Shown: positions 35,881 to 48,005 of the stretch, one piece after another | Position numbering within the stretch: position 1 is the first letter of the stretch | Layout: the number at the start of each line of letters is the position of its first letter | DNA from: Paralvinella palmiformis | Lineage: Eukaryota > Annelida > Polychaeta > Terebellida > Alvinellidae | Assembly: GCA_025642065.1 (NCBI GenBank) | Contig: JAODUP010000189.1 | Coordinates: 252,001 to 316,000, forward strand | Length of the DNA: 64,000 nucleotides | Direction: 5' to 3' | The notes under the pieces: model-generated | The model's input: only the letters and a program-made list of their open reading frames with translations | The model's database searches: none | Told to the model about the DNA's origin: nothing | Program-made: the position numbers and the translations under genes

Positions 35881-36369
35881 GTTCTACTCGACCCGCAAAA
35901 CTGAAATCTGCACTGATATAGATTAGTTTATGCTAGATTATATTTATGTTATTTTGACGTGACAATATGAAATGTTTAACGACTGTTTTTATATTTATTA
36001 CTGATCAATAACTTTGATGGGTTATTGTAATTGAAAAACCCTGAGTATTTATACAGATGAAAAATTACTACATCAAAGGTGTTTTATCTCTTTTTATGGT
36101 ACTAGGGTTCTGTTTTGCCATCTACAGGATAACCCTTACCTTGATGACCTGCCTTAAAGATGATCTTACTTAAGTGACCACCTTTCTTAAACAGCATCTA
36201 TTGTATTATGTCTCCAAAGCTGTCCATCTTACTTTGATCACCAAACTATAATCTCCCTCATAAGATCCCTTGTCTTTAAGGTCTAGCTCAGACTGTATCA
36301 AAGGTGGTCATCTAGGTTAGATTGTACTCTTGATACAGCATTTTGTGACCTATATGCCATATTTTGCAG

Positions 36370-36486
36370 GTAATCGTGGCTGTGTCGGAGTTAATCAATG
36401 ACATCGGTGGACTGAGCAATTCGAGAGCATTCGCAGACAGTCTTTCCATCATTAACAGCTATGCACATAATGACAAAGCTATGCAG
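36370..36486 (+). CDS. DOCK-D exon 26
   Basis: 39 codons: VIVAVSELINDIGGLSNSRA and FADSLSIINSYAHNDKAMQ. Matches QVIISVSQLIADV.GIG..RFQQSLSIINN.ANSD. Last exon before DHR-2. Donor CAG|GTTAGT, phase 0. Confidence 0.96.
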
Positions 36487-37829
36487 GTTAGTAGTTCAAC
36501 TCCACTATTTACCTGCTGACCTATGACACCTACTCACTGGTTGAATTATTCATGAGTACCTGAGGTTGGTTGTTAATGGTGGATTGTTGCGGTTTAAGTA
36601 CACAGTCCTGGACTTTGGGTATGTTTTGCCAGGATGACGAATCTGGATCTGACATTTTTGGAGACCCCCACAAAGTCCAGTTTTGTTAACGTAATTCTAA
36701 AACTATGGGGGGGGGGGTTCTGGCCTATACATTAACTTGGTTGTAATTGACCTAATGCACTCCCTCCTAATGATAGCTCTGCATGTACTTACAGTTGGGG
36801 AGTAGAAAGAGAATACACCATGGGGGGTTGAGAAAGTGTATGATAAAGTGAAGACCTTAGCCTCATTGAGTATAAAAGAGATGGTAGATTGTAATAATGT
36901 GAGTGGTGTGAGATTTTAGCTTCGTTCAAAAAACATACGTTAAACCATCTGAAGAGAGATTATATCTAGTTTGGTCGCTGAAAATTGTGGCTTCTGAAGA
37001 ACATTACTACATCAAAAACTGGTTTGTATTCAAGTTTGGCCTTTATTCAAAATGGTTCTTCTTCAGTCATATATGGTGTGTTTTTTAGCTCTGTATAATA
37101 AGGCACAGACGCAGAAAATCTTGAACCGTGAATTCAAACTCTGGATGATTCTTCAACAGACTGAATCCAGAGAGGCAACTTTTCATGCTGAGACATGTGT
37201 AATGTCTCCCTAGTCTAAGCCAAGCACCAACAAAAAAAACAATCACCTACAGCCGTGGAGTTTAGGAGTAAAACAAACACCTCGAGTTTAGGAGCAAAAC
37301 AACCACGTTGAATCACAGCAGTTGTGAGAATGTTTAGACTAATGTTTTCTTGTGTTTCCGGTGAGTATCCCCAGGCTGTCGCTTGTTTAGCACAGGCTAT
37401 TTTTAAATTAATTATCTAAGCAGCCCTATTTATAGCTATTTTTCAATTGCTGTATCTTTCTTCAAATCAATACTATATAAACTATATAACCCAATTGTTA
37501 CCGTCTTCAAAGATCAGTTTTTACAACGGGCAGACATCACGAAGTGACTACTGTTAAAACTGTAATTGCTATTAAAAGAATGACATCTGCACTGAAGCAG
37601 ACCGTAATAGTGTGTCATAGCTTAGGTACTGTTTAAACTATGTTAACATTTTCAAACCTGACCTAATGTCTGATATTCTAACTTTTGTAGTTAGTTCTTA
37701 AATGTTATTTATAACAAGCAAATTAGAGCTAATCTTGAATGCCGTAGTACAAACTGGACATAACTGGACCTAGGAAAGATAAGTCTATTCCCACATAAAA
37801 CTAAGGTGAATTTTATATTGCAACTAAAT

Positions 37830-37879
<50 letters not shown>

Positions 37880-37934
37880 GTTTCTGTATCTTTATTGTTA
37901 AGTCTCTATGTTAATCACCAGTAGAATTAATGTC

Positions 37935-38664
37935 GGTGCACGGACAAATGTTCACTAGACAAATGCTCACCGGACAAATGCTTACCAATAAAGTGAGAGA
38001 TTGGACAAATGCCCACCAATAAAAAAAATATTAAACTAAAACATTTTTTTTTTCCATTTTTATAATATGTAATTTTATATCATGTAATTTTTTGGCTTTA
38101 AAATATTAAAGTGTAATGTCAACATTTCTAAATATATTCTCAATACTACCACTAATATTTTTGTTGACAGATTATCAATCAAAGCAATACATTTTCAATT
38201 AACATTCCTTCCTATAGAATTTAAGTGAAGCCTTAATTATAGAAGCCATGTAAATCAGATACAATGAACTTGAACTAGAAGGTCAAAGTTCTTCTCTGTT
38301 GAAAATTCCTTTATCGAAGCCATCTAATCTTTAGGTTTCTTTATAAATTGTCTTTTCTAAATTGTATCCATGTTTGCAATCATATAATATTCAGAGAAAT
38401 GTTCATTGCAATCATGATTCACAAAAATATATAAAAAGTGCCAATAATGTCATTATGGGAATATCATTTCTGAATATGAATGAACTCCCATCCTGAACGT
38501 ATATAAATATAATATACATGCTAGAATGTAAATAAATGAAAAGAATACGTTTAATTTTGTCGTTTATTTCTTTTTTCATCTATTTGTTTTATTCTTGGTG
38601 CGCATTTGTCCAATCTCCCACTTTATTGGTGAGCATTTGTCCAGTGGGCATTTATCCTACAACC
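37935..38664. mobile_element. Foldback element 1 with sub-repeated inverted ends
   Basis: 730 bp flanked by ATTAATGTC (37926-37934) and ATTAATGTT (38665-38673), a 9-bp target duplication with one mismatch. Ends GGTGCACGGACAAATG and, reverse-complemented, GGTTGTAGGATAAATG. The inverted arms carry repeats of GGACAAATGCTCACC and CAATAAAGTGRGAGATTGGA; the left arm has one unit more. Interior AT-rich with no transposase. TSD length suggests a Mutator-like origin; that is inference. Confidence 0.75.
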
Positions 38665-38767
38665 ATTAATGTTTTTGTCAGTTTTGGGGAAACAGTTGGT
38701 GCAATAATGTCATCCGTAGTGATAGTATGTCAAATGTATGTCCAGTTTTAGGGTTATTGAACTTAAC

Positions 38768-38936
38768 ATACACAGCTGGATGTAACATGACTGAACACAG
38801 CTGAGCATAATATTTTCAAACACAGCTGGACATAACATTATTGAAGAATGCTGGAGATAACATTACCGAACACAGCTGGACATAACATTACTGAACACAG
38901 CTGGACATAACATTACCGAACACAGCTGGACACAGC
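38768..38936. repeat. 25-bp tandem repeat
   Basis: About seven units with the core CACAGCTGGACATAACATTA; the last ones are nearly identical. Starts about 100 bases after foldback element 1. Confidence 0.9.
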
Positions 38937-39185
38937 TTACTGGGATTTAATGGACACTATATGGACAATCTTGAAAATGTATTGTTATGTGGCACACAAC
39001 ACATTTAATTGTGTTTTGATGATAAAACACTTCAGTGTGTTGATTATGTTATATAGATTAAACTGATTGTAATTCTTTCTGTGAGGAAATATTCTCTTTA
39101 GTTATCCGTGGTTATAGTTAGTAATTTTAATATATCTGGCCACAAATATGGCCTTGCCACTGTGACAGATATAAATGTGTGTGTG

Positions 39186-39225
<40 letters not shown>

Positions 39226-40477
39226 CAGGAAGTTATACCCATACAAAATCTGCTGGACATTCACAGTGTAATATTTCAAGTTGGAAATGGAACAAAAGAT
39301 ATCATATTACACGCTGAGATATCTGTTCTGGATCACCTTTAAGGTAACCTTTTGAACCGATGAATGCTGGCAAGGTGTGTACCTTGTACTGAGCTCAACC
39401 CACGCCTAATCGATATCTGCCAAAATATTATCCCAAGGATCATGTGTCAGTGTTTAGTATGTCTAAGGATCCATCCTGTTGATCCTCAGCGAGCCAGCGA
39501 TCCATGGATGGCAATAAATCCAGAGAGATGTTAGCTCAGAATTTTTCCCAATATCAAGCTGATTAACCTAACTAAAGATATTCTGAAGATGAGTCGGGTG
39601 TGAGCTGTCTCTTCTGTTCTGGATATTGTTCCCGGTGGATATTAACATACATGCTATGATTCAGCATTTTTAAGGTAAATGTTGAATGAATTTATAGATT
39701 TATATGTTAAGTGATTTATTGGGGGGGGGGTTCAGAAAAAGGGGGGTTTGTATAAACTTTCTTCTGAAACATAATTACGAAAACTGTTTTTGTTTTCAGT
39801 TAATTGATTAGAAGCAGTTTTCGTGGACTGAAGCTATTTTTGAATACGTGCAAACGGAATGGTCACCAAAAATTAATTATTCCAAGGAATAAATTACTTA
39901 TGATTTATTCATGCTGCGACTTAGTCATAATAATAATAATATATATTTAATAAAGCGCCCTTACTAACAGGAGCTGTATAAAAGAGGTTGTATAAATAGT
40001 ATGTAATATGATATTATTCCAAATAATATGTCTATAAAAACCCTGTAAGAGATTTAAAAGATAATTATTATTTATCTGTGAAAGCGACCTAATACACCCT
40101 ATACAGAAACTGTGTATATATTCAAAGGTAGAATGACACTGATATCCAGGTATTCAAGATAGTTACATATTCAAGAAGACGATGAAAAAAGTGATCTTAC
40201 TAACTTCGTAACTCCACTTTTTTTTAGTTCATTATCATAAAAATCTCTTCCAGTCATGACACCGCTTCTTATTTGAATGTAACAGGCATTTCAAATGAAG
40301 ATTTTTGTATAGCAAATCTTCGTAAGATGCTAGCAAACATTAGTAAGGAAATACAGCAGCAACCTTCCACCTGTTGATCCATTAAATGGCCGTTTGTGTT
40401 GATGTGTCAGTAAACATTAATCATTTGAAATACAGGATCATGGAACAATGGCATTCTATTAATGAGATGAGTCACTT

Positions 40478-40625
40478 AGAGATTAGTAATTAGAACACTG
40501 AACTGCACTCCTCTAGGTTGCGGATTCGAATCCGACTCATACCTGTATTTGAGGGATTCGTTTCTCTTGGCAGTTGCTTCTTGGATGGATGTCCCAGATG
40601 TGAATAGTACCAGATCTAAATAACT
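40478..40625 (+). repeat. SINE family B copy
   Basis: Head TAATTAGAACACTGAACTGC with an intact B-box CGGATTCGAATCCGAC and body ACCTGTATTTGAGGGATTCG. Another weak copy follows at 40905-41000. Confidence 0.75.
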
Positions 40626-41845
40626 CAATTGAAGCCACTGATGATATGATAATTGATATCAGGTCTCAAGTTGAAGCCTTGACCTTAACTTTAGATCAGC
40701 TAATATTTTATGCAGCCTGATATATATATATATATGACCTTTAACCTTGCCCTGAACACATCAAGGATGGTTATGATGACGACGATGATGATCACGATGA
40801 CGATGATGATGTAATTAATATTTAAGGTCATTTTAATATAAGTTGCCTTCCAATGACTGTACTCCCATTTGTCATCAGCTTCAGTGTACATTCAGAGCAA
40901 GGCAGTTCCATGGCAGAGTTGGTACTGCACTATGCTATCAATCTGTAGGTGCTAGGTTCAAATCCCAGTAAACACTCATCCAATATATCTCTTAAGACTG
41001 TCATATTATACCACCTGATTATCTTCAGAGAGTAATTAGCTTGGTTTACTCCATCATGTGGCATTAAAAGAACAAAATTTAACATTTTAAGGATCCGTTA
41101 ATGATTTAAACTATTTGATTCATCTTCTTTTCATTCGTTTATACCTGCGCCGTGTTATCCAACATCTCCGAGTTCAGCACTCGAATTTCTGTTTGGTTTA
41201 CCTCACCCATAGTCCGTATTAGTCTAGCCTCTCTACCCATTGACCAGTCCAGTTTGAGTGTCCCTAACAGAAACCAACGCCCCCTGCTGGCATAACTCTC
41301 CGGATCACTGAGACATACAAAGCCACACTCACCACGTCAAGGAATGGACTACTAAGGGGAACTATTTGATTGGTCACCTGGCTCTTTTCACATTGTTTTC
41401 TTTAATTGCTTATTCATCATGAATTTGTTAATTGCTTATTCATCACTTCTACATAATGACCCGACCCAGTTAGCACTTTGTTCTTGACCAGGTTAATTGC
41501 GCTATAGCCCTTGTGGCAAACCTTCTGCGAAGTGTATTATATTGGAAAGAAAACTTGGATATGTTTGTCCACGATTGGCCAGATCTTTCTCTACGTCTGT
41601 CGGTTTATCTGTCTGCCTGTTATTTATGTTAATGAACAGATGGAAGAAGGCAAAATTAAATGTCCTTTTTGTACTGATGTATTATTAAAACTTACTTCCT
41701 CACTCACTCATTCACTCTCTCACTCAAAAAACACTCTCAGTAGATGGTCTCTGGAAACTGATACCTTATCTGTTAGTAATTTGAACAGTTTGGTTTATGT
41801 TATGGCTGGAACTGTTAACTGAAAGACCAGGCTCTGTTTTATATT

Positions 41846-41893
41846 TGTTTATTATGAAACTAAATGATACTGCTTACAAAACAGAGAATTCTT

Positions 41894-41956
<63 letters not shown>

Positions 41957-41990
41957 TCTCTCACTCTTGTGTGTGTGTGTGTCTGTCTGT

Positions 41991-42026
<36 letters not shown>

Positions 42027-42076
42027 CTAAGAATTCTGTGTTTTGTAAGCAGTATCATTTAGTTTCATAATCAACA
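41846..42076. repeat. Near-perfect 230-bp palindrome with CA/TA/GT core
   Basis: The left arm contains GAAACTAAATGATACTGCTT and AGAGAATTCTTAGT; the right arm has their reverse complements with one or two differences over about 55 bases. Between them run (CA)n, (TA)n, and (GT)n, which pair with each other, so nearly the whole segment could fold into one hairpin. Both strands give almost the same low-complexity ORF for that reason. Confidence 0.92.
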
Positions 42077-43654
42077 TTCGCCCTACCCATCATACCCCCC
42101 CCCCCAGATTCCTCTTCCCTACCATCTTAGCCTCTCCCAGTCTACCTGCTGTTACACATCAACTGACCTCATTCCATACTATTTTGACAGGAGCTAACGT
42201 TATCTAAGTATCAGCCAACAGTTATCAAATAACATTATATATATATTACCTATAATCATAGTTCCTTCGGTAAACAATAAACAACAGACTACACCTGGGA
42301 TGATGGAGACTAGATAATACAATCATCCTGTCATCAGTATCATCAGTATATCATACGTCTTTATAGGTCTATATTATTTTGGTGGTTTAGGATAGATATC
42401 TCAGATTTTTTTATTTCGTACCAAGGAGATGCCACATACACACTGACAAACACGCACGCACGCACGCACACGCACAGTATGGATCCATGCACTCACATTT
42501 GTGTATATAATATATTATCAACGCCATTTAAAAAAATGTATAGTTAATATCTGGTTTTTTTTTTAATAAATACAAGCACATTCTGTGAATATTTTTGTTT
42601 TCTCTTTTCCTTTTTTTTAATGTACAAATCACTCATTCGTGATAGAAGAATTACTAACTAATGATTATCATCCAAAATATCTGCCTTCATTTGCTATTTA
42701 AAAATCACAGAAACACACACACACACAGGATCACATAATAATAAAAATTTAATTTAAAAATAGCAATTACCTTCTCTCTCTCACTCTCCGTGAACGTGCA
42801 TGTGTGAGAGTGCACATGTATATTTATGTGTGCATGTACGTGTAACACAAACTAACAGACACATCTTGTTGTTACTTGATATGTTCATAACAACAGATTG
42901 TTTAAGAGATCCAGTTGTAACTGATCGGGAATATCAAGATGTGTGTGTGTGTGTGTGTGCGTGTGTGCGTGCGTATGTGTATGTGATATTTTAGCTGCAA
43001 TCCATGTTGTTGTTATCATATGCTACTCGCATTACAAGACCCTGATCTCACACAGAAACTCTTCTCGTGGATCCAGAACTGTTTTGACTGATTCACTCCC
43101 TACCTATCTCTCCCGGTGAATTTTGTCCGTCATTGATAATTCAAGTTGGCACTCTGTTTGATAAGGGACATGTTTCATTTGTATATGACTTTCTTACACA
43201 TAACGAATCTTATTCCCTTAGGCGTAACAAATCTTGTGTAGTGTAGTTTTACAGCTATCACCTTTAATTGTTATAAATTTGTTTTCCATCCGGTTGTCAT
43301 GGTGATGATATAAAGACGCTCCTAGAAATGCTACGTTCCTCATTCGTGTTCCATATGACTGTCTATCAGTTTGGAGTTTGGAACTGGTAGACTGAGCCTC
43401 CCCTGTGTCAAGGGAGACGAATAAAAGGAGACGGCGTTTGGTTAAGTCTTTTTGTGCCAATTTGTGTCACTGTTCCCTGTATTCGATCTTCCTTCATACA
43501 GATCGTATAATCACAATCTGTAGATGGCAACAATCCCAGAATTGAAGCTTCTGTAGAAAAATACATCAGTTAATAGATGAGCGTAAATATACTATATTAT
43601 ATAGTTCATCAGGTAATTGAATTAGACAGTCTCACTGCAGCGTAATCGATGCTA

Positions 43655-43828
43655 CTATACCGTAGTGGTTAGAGTATTGTGCTTAAAACTTACAGCTTGT
43701 GGGCTCAAATCCAACTCATACTCGTGTTTGTGGGTTGTTTCCCTATGGAGTTCACCACTCGACCGTATGTCTCAGGCGTGATCGGTGATAAGGCTAAACA
43801 AACTACTCACTCAGTCACTCACTCATGG
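43655..43828 (+). repeat. SINE family B copy, well preserved
   Basis: Head TAGTGGTTAGAGTATTGTGC, GTGGGCTCAAATCCAACTC, body GTTTCCCTATGGAGTTCACC, end GATAAGGCTAAACAAACTAC and CACTCA repeats. Confidence 0.8.
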
Positions 43829-44707
43829 AAGCGTGATTTTCTAATATTCAAATGATACACTTTGGTACCAGAACTGTCTAAGCCATTCACTTTTTGGACT
43901 TTTAAGGCAAAGACTTGGGGAATGTTGAGACTTCGCACCACTTAGTATCCCTGTTTCCAGTTGGGAGTAGGTTGACGATGCTGTGGTTACTTAAAACAAA
44001 AATTAACTTGACTGGCGGCTAAGCATATAGAAGATGTATGTGGCATATGGGTTAACTGACTAAAAACTGGCTAGTTTCTGGATGAGAACGGTGCCACAAA
44101 ATGTGCGGGAGGGAGATACCATCATTGGAATACCGCTACCATCAGTTTGAGGGGATGAATGGGGATCGCATATTTCGAGCCAGAGTTTTCCCGATGACTG
44201 CGTGTTAACAGGATACCGGCATCACCTGTCGACATCAGAGGATCCCCTGGATTACCTGGATCACTCCGACATCGGTAATGATGGGATGATTGATGTCGTG
44301 GTTATGTTAGCATCGTTACGCCATGATCATCCGGGTGATGAATAACATCCGGCCACCACCACACCAACAGCAGCAGGAACAGCAACAGCAGCAAGAGAGA
44401 GACCCCCTTCCAATAATTCGCCATCCTGGACGACGTACAGTCATCACGGAAGTGGAACTGGTGTATTGTTGTTGTTGTTGTTTAGGAGCCAGTTGTAGTC
44501 TCTGTGCAACCAAACTGAGCCAGAGATTAGTTTGCTGTAGCCTGGCTATGATCTGAACAGTAAAGACGTGCTTGTCTTATAAGAAGGCGAGTGTTCCTGT
44601 GCAAGGATGGATCGTTGGCTGTTGGTGTTATGCGAGTATGTCATAGGTTGTTGGGTGGATGAGGCTGGATTTGCCATGTTGGTATGTTATCAGTCTCATA
44701 TAATATC

Positions 44708-44742
<35 letters not shown>

Positions 44743-44916
44743 TATGATTTATATAGTACTTATGTAGGCAGCAAATTTGTTCATGTGAGTAATGAAGAGC
44801 TAATATACAAAAGTATAATAAAACACTAATTACTTAATAAGTAATAATTATATTATGACTTATTATATGACTGATTTCTACATTAAAATGAATCACATTT
44901 AGTCACAAAGAACCTA

Positions 44917-44955
<39 letters not shown>

Positions 44956-45295
44956 CTGGAATAATATATATGAGCTGTATAATTTAAATCATAGTGATTT
45001 ATAGCTAGCCTTCCTACATGTAGTATATGTTATTTACTAGTATATAATTGTACCTAGATGTACATATGGTTCTGGTGACATCACATTTGGTTGGAAATTT
45101 TCTTCAGCGGAAAGGTGTGTGTGTGGGGGGGGGGTGACTGTTCAAACTTGGACATAATTGAGTAATGATTGTTTAACTAAGAATTTGTTCCGAGAACCTT
45201 TCTGAAAGATGACAAATCTGTTGATCATGATCATGATCAGATCAAAACATTCAGAAAGGAGACAATTCATTATTTTAATTGTTCTGCTTGCATGA

Positions 45296-45720
45296 TCGTT
45301 GTCGTTATCATTATTATTATTGTTATTGCTGTTATCATTATTGTTGTTGTTTTTGTAATTGTTATCATTTGTTTTATTGTTGTTGTTATAATTATATTAT
45401 TATTGTTGTTGTTGTTGTAATTGTTGTTATCATTTATTTTATTGTTGTTATAATTATATTATTATTGTTGTTGTTGTAATTGTTGTTATCATTTGTTTTA
45501 TTGTTGTTATTATCATTATATTATTGTTGTTGTTATTATTGTTATTGTTGTCATTATTATTGTTGTTGTTGTCATTATTATTGTTGTTGTTGTCATTATT
45601 ATTGTTGTTGTTGTTGTCATTATTGTTGTTGTTGTTGTTATTGGTTGTTGTTCTTGTTGTTGTTATTATTGTTGTTGTTGTTATTATTGTTATTGTTGTC
45701 ATTATTGTTATTGTTGTTTT
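45296..45720. repeat. TTG/TTA/TCA trinucleotide tract
   Basis: More than 400 bases almost only of TTG, TTA and TCA triplets. All long ORFs overlapping it on both strands are compositional. Confidence 0.95.
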
Positions 45721-45911
45721 ACAACTGTCACTAGACATTGATCATCATCAAAGATCAATCATGCTGATCATAACTATTGTATTTCTTTAAGGTACAATGG
45801 TCCATGTATCCCCACCAAAGTATAATGCCATCATTCATGAAAAATTATCTTAGTCCGTGAAAAGGGGGCTTTGTAAAGTAATTACCTGGTTAGTTATACT
45901 AGAATATAGCA

Positions 45912-46108
45912 GGCTGCCTCTGTGGTCTAGCGGTAGTGTGTTGAATCACAGATCACTACCACCCCTGTTCGAAATCTTTGCGTGGGCATATCTGAAGGGT
46001 GTTTCATCTTTGACTTCGATTCATTACCTTTGGAGGTCGCACAGCCTATTTAGCCTACCATGTGCACAAAAGTGGCCTAAAACATCAATCGTCATCACAT
46101 CATCATCA
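45912..46108 (+). repeat. SINE family A copy, full length
   Basis: The best copy of family A here: CTCTGTGGTCTAGCGGTAGT (A box), CACAGATCACTACCACC, CTGTTCGAAATC (B box with an inserted base), GGGCATATCTGAAGGGTG, TTACCTTTGGAGGTCG, CCTACCATGTGCACAAAAG, AAAACATCAATCGTCATC. Confidence 0.88.
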
Positions 46109-47136
46109 CTAGAATATAGCACTCACACATCTAATAGTACACACAGCATCTTTACACTGTCTTGTAAAGAATTATGAACAGATCAGGGTGGGGTTATTGT
46201 TCTTAACAAGTAGATTGGTCTGTATTTTTATCTGATTTAAAAAAATTAAAACGAAGGTTAGTCTTGTGTCGTTTTATCAGACACCATCAATCAATACTTA
46301 TGTCCATTAATTGGTATTTGTATCCGGGAAATAATTTATTTTTCTTTAATCTCTCGGAACAGTTTCTTTCTGTTTGCACAAAGACTGGACTTATTGAAAC
46401 TGTGAACCAATTATTGGAAAGACTAAAACGTCATTTTGCTAATTTCGTTGGAAGTCAGCACTTTGATAGGTTAGATATATCAGGAGGCAGGCGAGAAACG
46501 GGGAATATTATGCACATACAGATACGTGTGCACACACACAACACATACACAGATGGACTGGTGGGACATTACAATGGGTACAGCATGAAAGGTTGTTTCT
46601 CTTGAATCAGTTCTTTAATGAATCATCCATAGGTTGTGTTAACAGTTCTTGATTTTCTGTGCCAGTTTCTTATCCCATACTGCTAAACTATACACAAACA
46701 CACACACACACACACACACTGTTTACTTCCTTGTTATGACTTCTTTGTTGACTACTTAATTAACTTCACATATTTATGACTATTCTAGAAGTTTGGGTTA
46801 ATTGTTTTGTTATGAACATCAATATTAGTACAGATCTAAGGAAGGTCTCTTTGTTGATGTGTGGCTTTACCAATGCCTGTGTATCAATCAATTACAAATG
46901 AATGCATCTACATGTACACACACATACACAAACTGACTCATCTTTTCTTCCAGGCAGGCACAATTTCTCAAGACTGGCATAGATTGGAGAAGTGTTTTCT
47001 TTGAATTTAAAATTATAAATAGGCTTTTCTCATTTGACATATAAACTGTTCCTTGATGATTCATCCAGATTTTGAATTCACAATTTCAAAATTCTTTGTG
47101 GCAATGCCTTATTCACAATGGTAAAACAGATGCATG

Positions 47137-47167
<31 letters not shown>

Positions 47168-47246
47168 ACACTGCTCAATTACTCAATCTATCATTGTCAA
47201 AAGTTCTCACTCAGTAAAATCTACCAAATCTTGTCACACCTTCCAG

Positions 47247-47463
47247 AGACTGGCCTTCCCATCAGAAGTGAATGACCTAACCAAGCGTGTCCGGACAGTG
47301 TTAATGGCTACAGCCCAGATGAAGGAACACCAGAACGATCCAGAGATGTTGGTAGATCTCCAGTACTGTCTGGCCAAGTCATACACAAGCACTCCAGAAC
47401 TACCGCAAAACGTGGCTGTTGAGTATGGCAAAGAAGCACAGAGAAAACAAGGATTATAGCGAG
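47247..47463 (+). CDS. DOCK-D exon 27 (start of DHR-2), frame broken by +1 base
   Basis: The first 52 codons read in phase 0 from exon 26: [42 protein letters not shown]. These match the conserved start of DHR-2 lobe A. After CTA (47400-47402) there is one base too many (the C pair at 47403-47404). Skipping one C restores [20 protein letters not shown] to the GAG at 47463, which matches RKTWL.SMA..H..NGD.SE and then joins exon 28 in phase. As written, translation runs into TAG at 47457-47459. The length is 217, not 216. Either a sequence error or a real inactivating allele. Confidence 0.95.
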
Positions 47464-47494
47464 GTAACAAAACATGGCGAGGTAACAAAACATG
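47459..47494 (+). repeat. 18-bp tandem duplication of the exon 27 donor
   Basis: GCGAGGTAACAAAACATG occurs twice in a row. Each unit contains GAG|GTAACA, giving two identical 5' splice sites at 47464 and 47482, 18 bases apart. Confidence 0.95.
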
Positions 47495-47947
47495 GCGGTT
47501 ACTTGATAGCTCTGTCTGGATCTAAAGTTCTGGATCAGAAATCCCATTTTCCTGGCAAACTGGCTACTGTGAGATGTGTTATTCTGCTGGCTATAGATTA
47601 GCTGGTTGCATCCCTTACTGTGGTGTAGTAAATATGCACGAAATTCAGTTAAGCACTTGTATTTTAATTATGAAAAAGACAATGATGATGATGATGATGT
47701 TGATGATGATGATGACATCTAGCACCTATAATAGTGATGACATTTAAAGTTTCCAAATGTTATAAAACTTTAATAATAAAATATTACTAATAATATGCAC
47801 ATATATTCTACATAATTCAAATGCTTTCTTTAATTTTAAAACAAACATGTATATTGTAATTTGAGTAAAATAAAATAGTTTTGAATAAGAAGCATTATAA
47901 TATATATATTACTAAACTCTTATGCATTTCTCATATTTGTTATTCAG

Positions 47948-48005
47948 GCAGCTCATTGTTACGTGCACATCGCATCACTCGTTGCTGAATATTTGAAGCG
48001 GAGAG
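47948..48005 (+). CDS. DOCK-D exon 28 (DHR-2)
   Basis: 19 codons plus one base: AAHCYVHIASLVAEYLKRR, equal to AAMCYVHV.ALVAEYL.RK. Phase 0 start, which fixes the correct end frame of exon 27. Donor AGAG|GTAAGT; split Gly codon continues in exon 29. Confidence 0.97.

Larger units (their letters stand above)
36487..47246 (+). other. Intron 26 (10.8 kb), repeat-packed
   Basis: The largest intron in the window. Contents in order: GT run (37837), foldback element (37935-38664), 25-bp tandem repeat (38768-38936), GT run (39175), family B SINEs (40478, 43655), ATG repeats (40770-40812), a 230-bp palindrome (41846-42076), CAG-rich patch (44365), AAT and GT runs (44710, 44922), a TTG/TTA tract (45296-45720), a family A SINE (45912-46108), an unexplained open frame (46264-46605) and CA runs (46696, 47138). 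Exons 26 and 27 align to the family without missing residues. Confidence 0.7.

Noticed and set aside
41852..42070. Two 68-codon ORFs on opposite strands with nearly the same sequence
   Set aside because: They mirror each other because the DNA is a palindrome with a CA/GT core; not genes.
45454..45790. Several overlapping long ORFs on both strands
   Set aside because: All come from the TTG/TTA trinucleotide tract and give homopolymer-like proteins.
45912..46010. tRNA gene suggested by A and B boxes
   Set aside because: The boxes belong to SINE heads. The sequence does not fold into a full cloverleaf by eye, has an extra base in the B box and continues into the SINE body.
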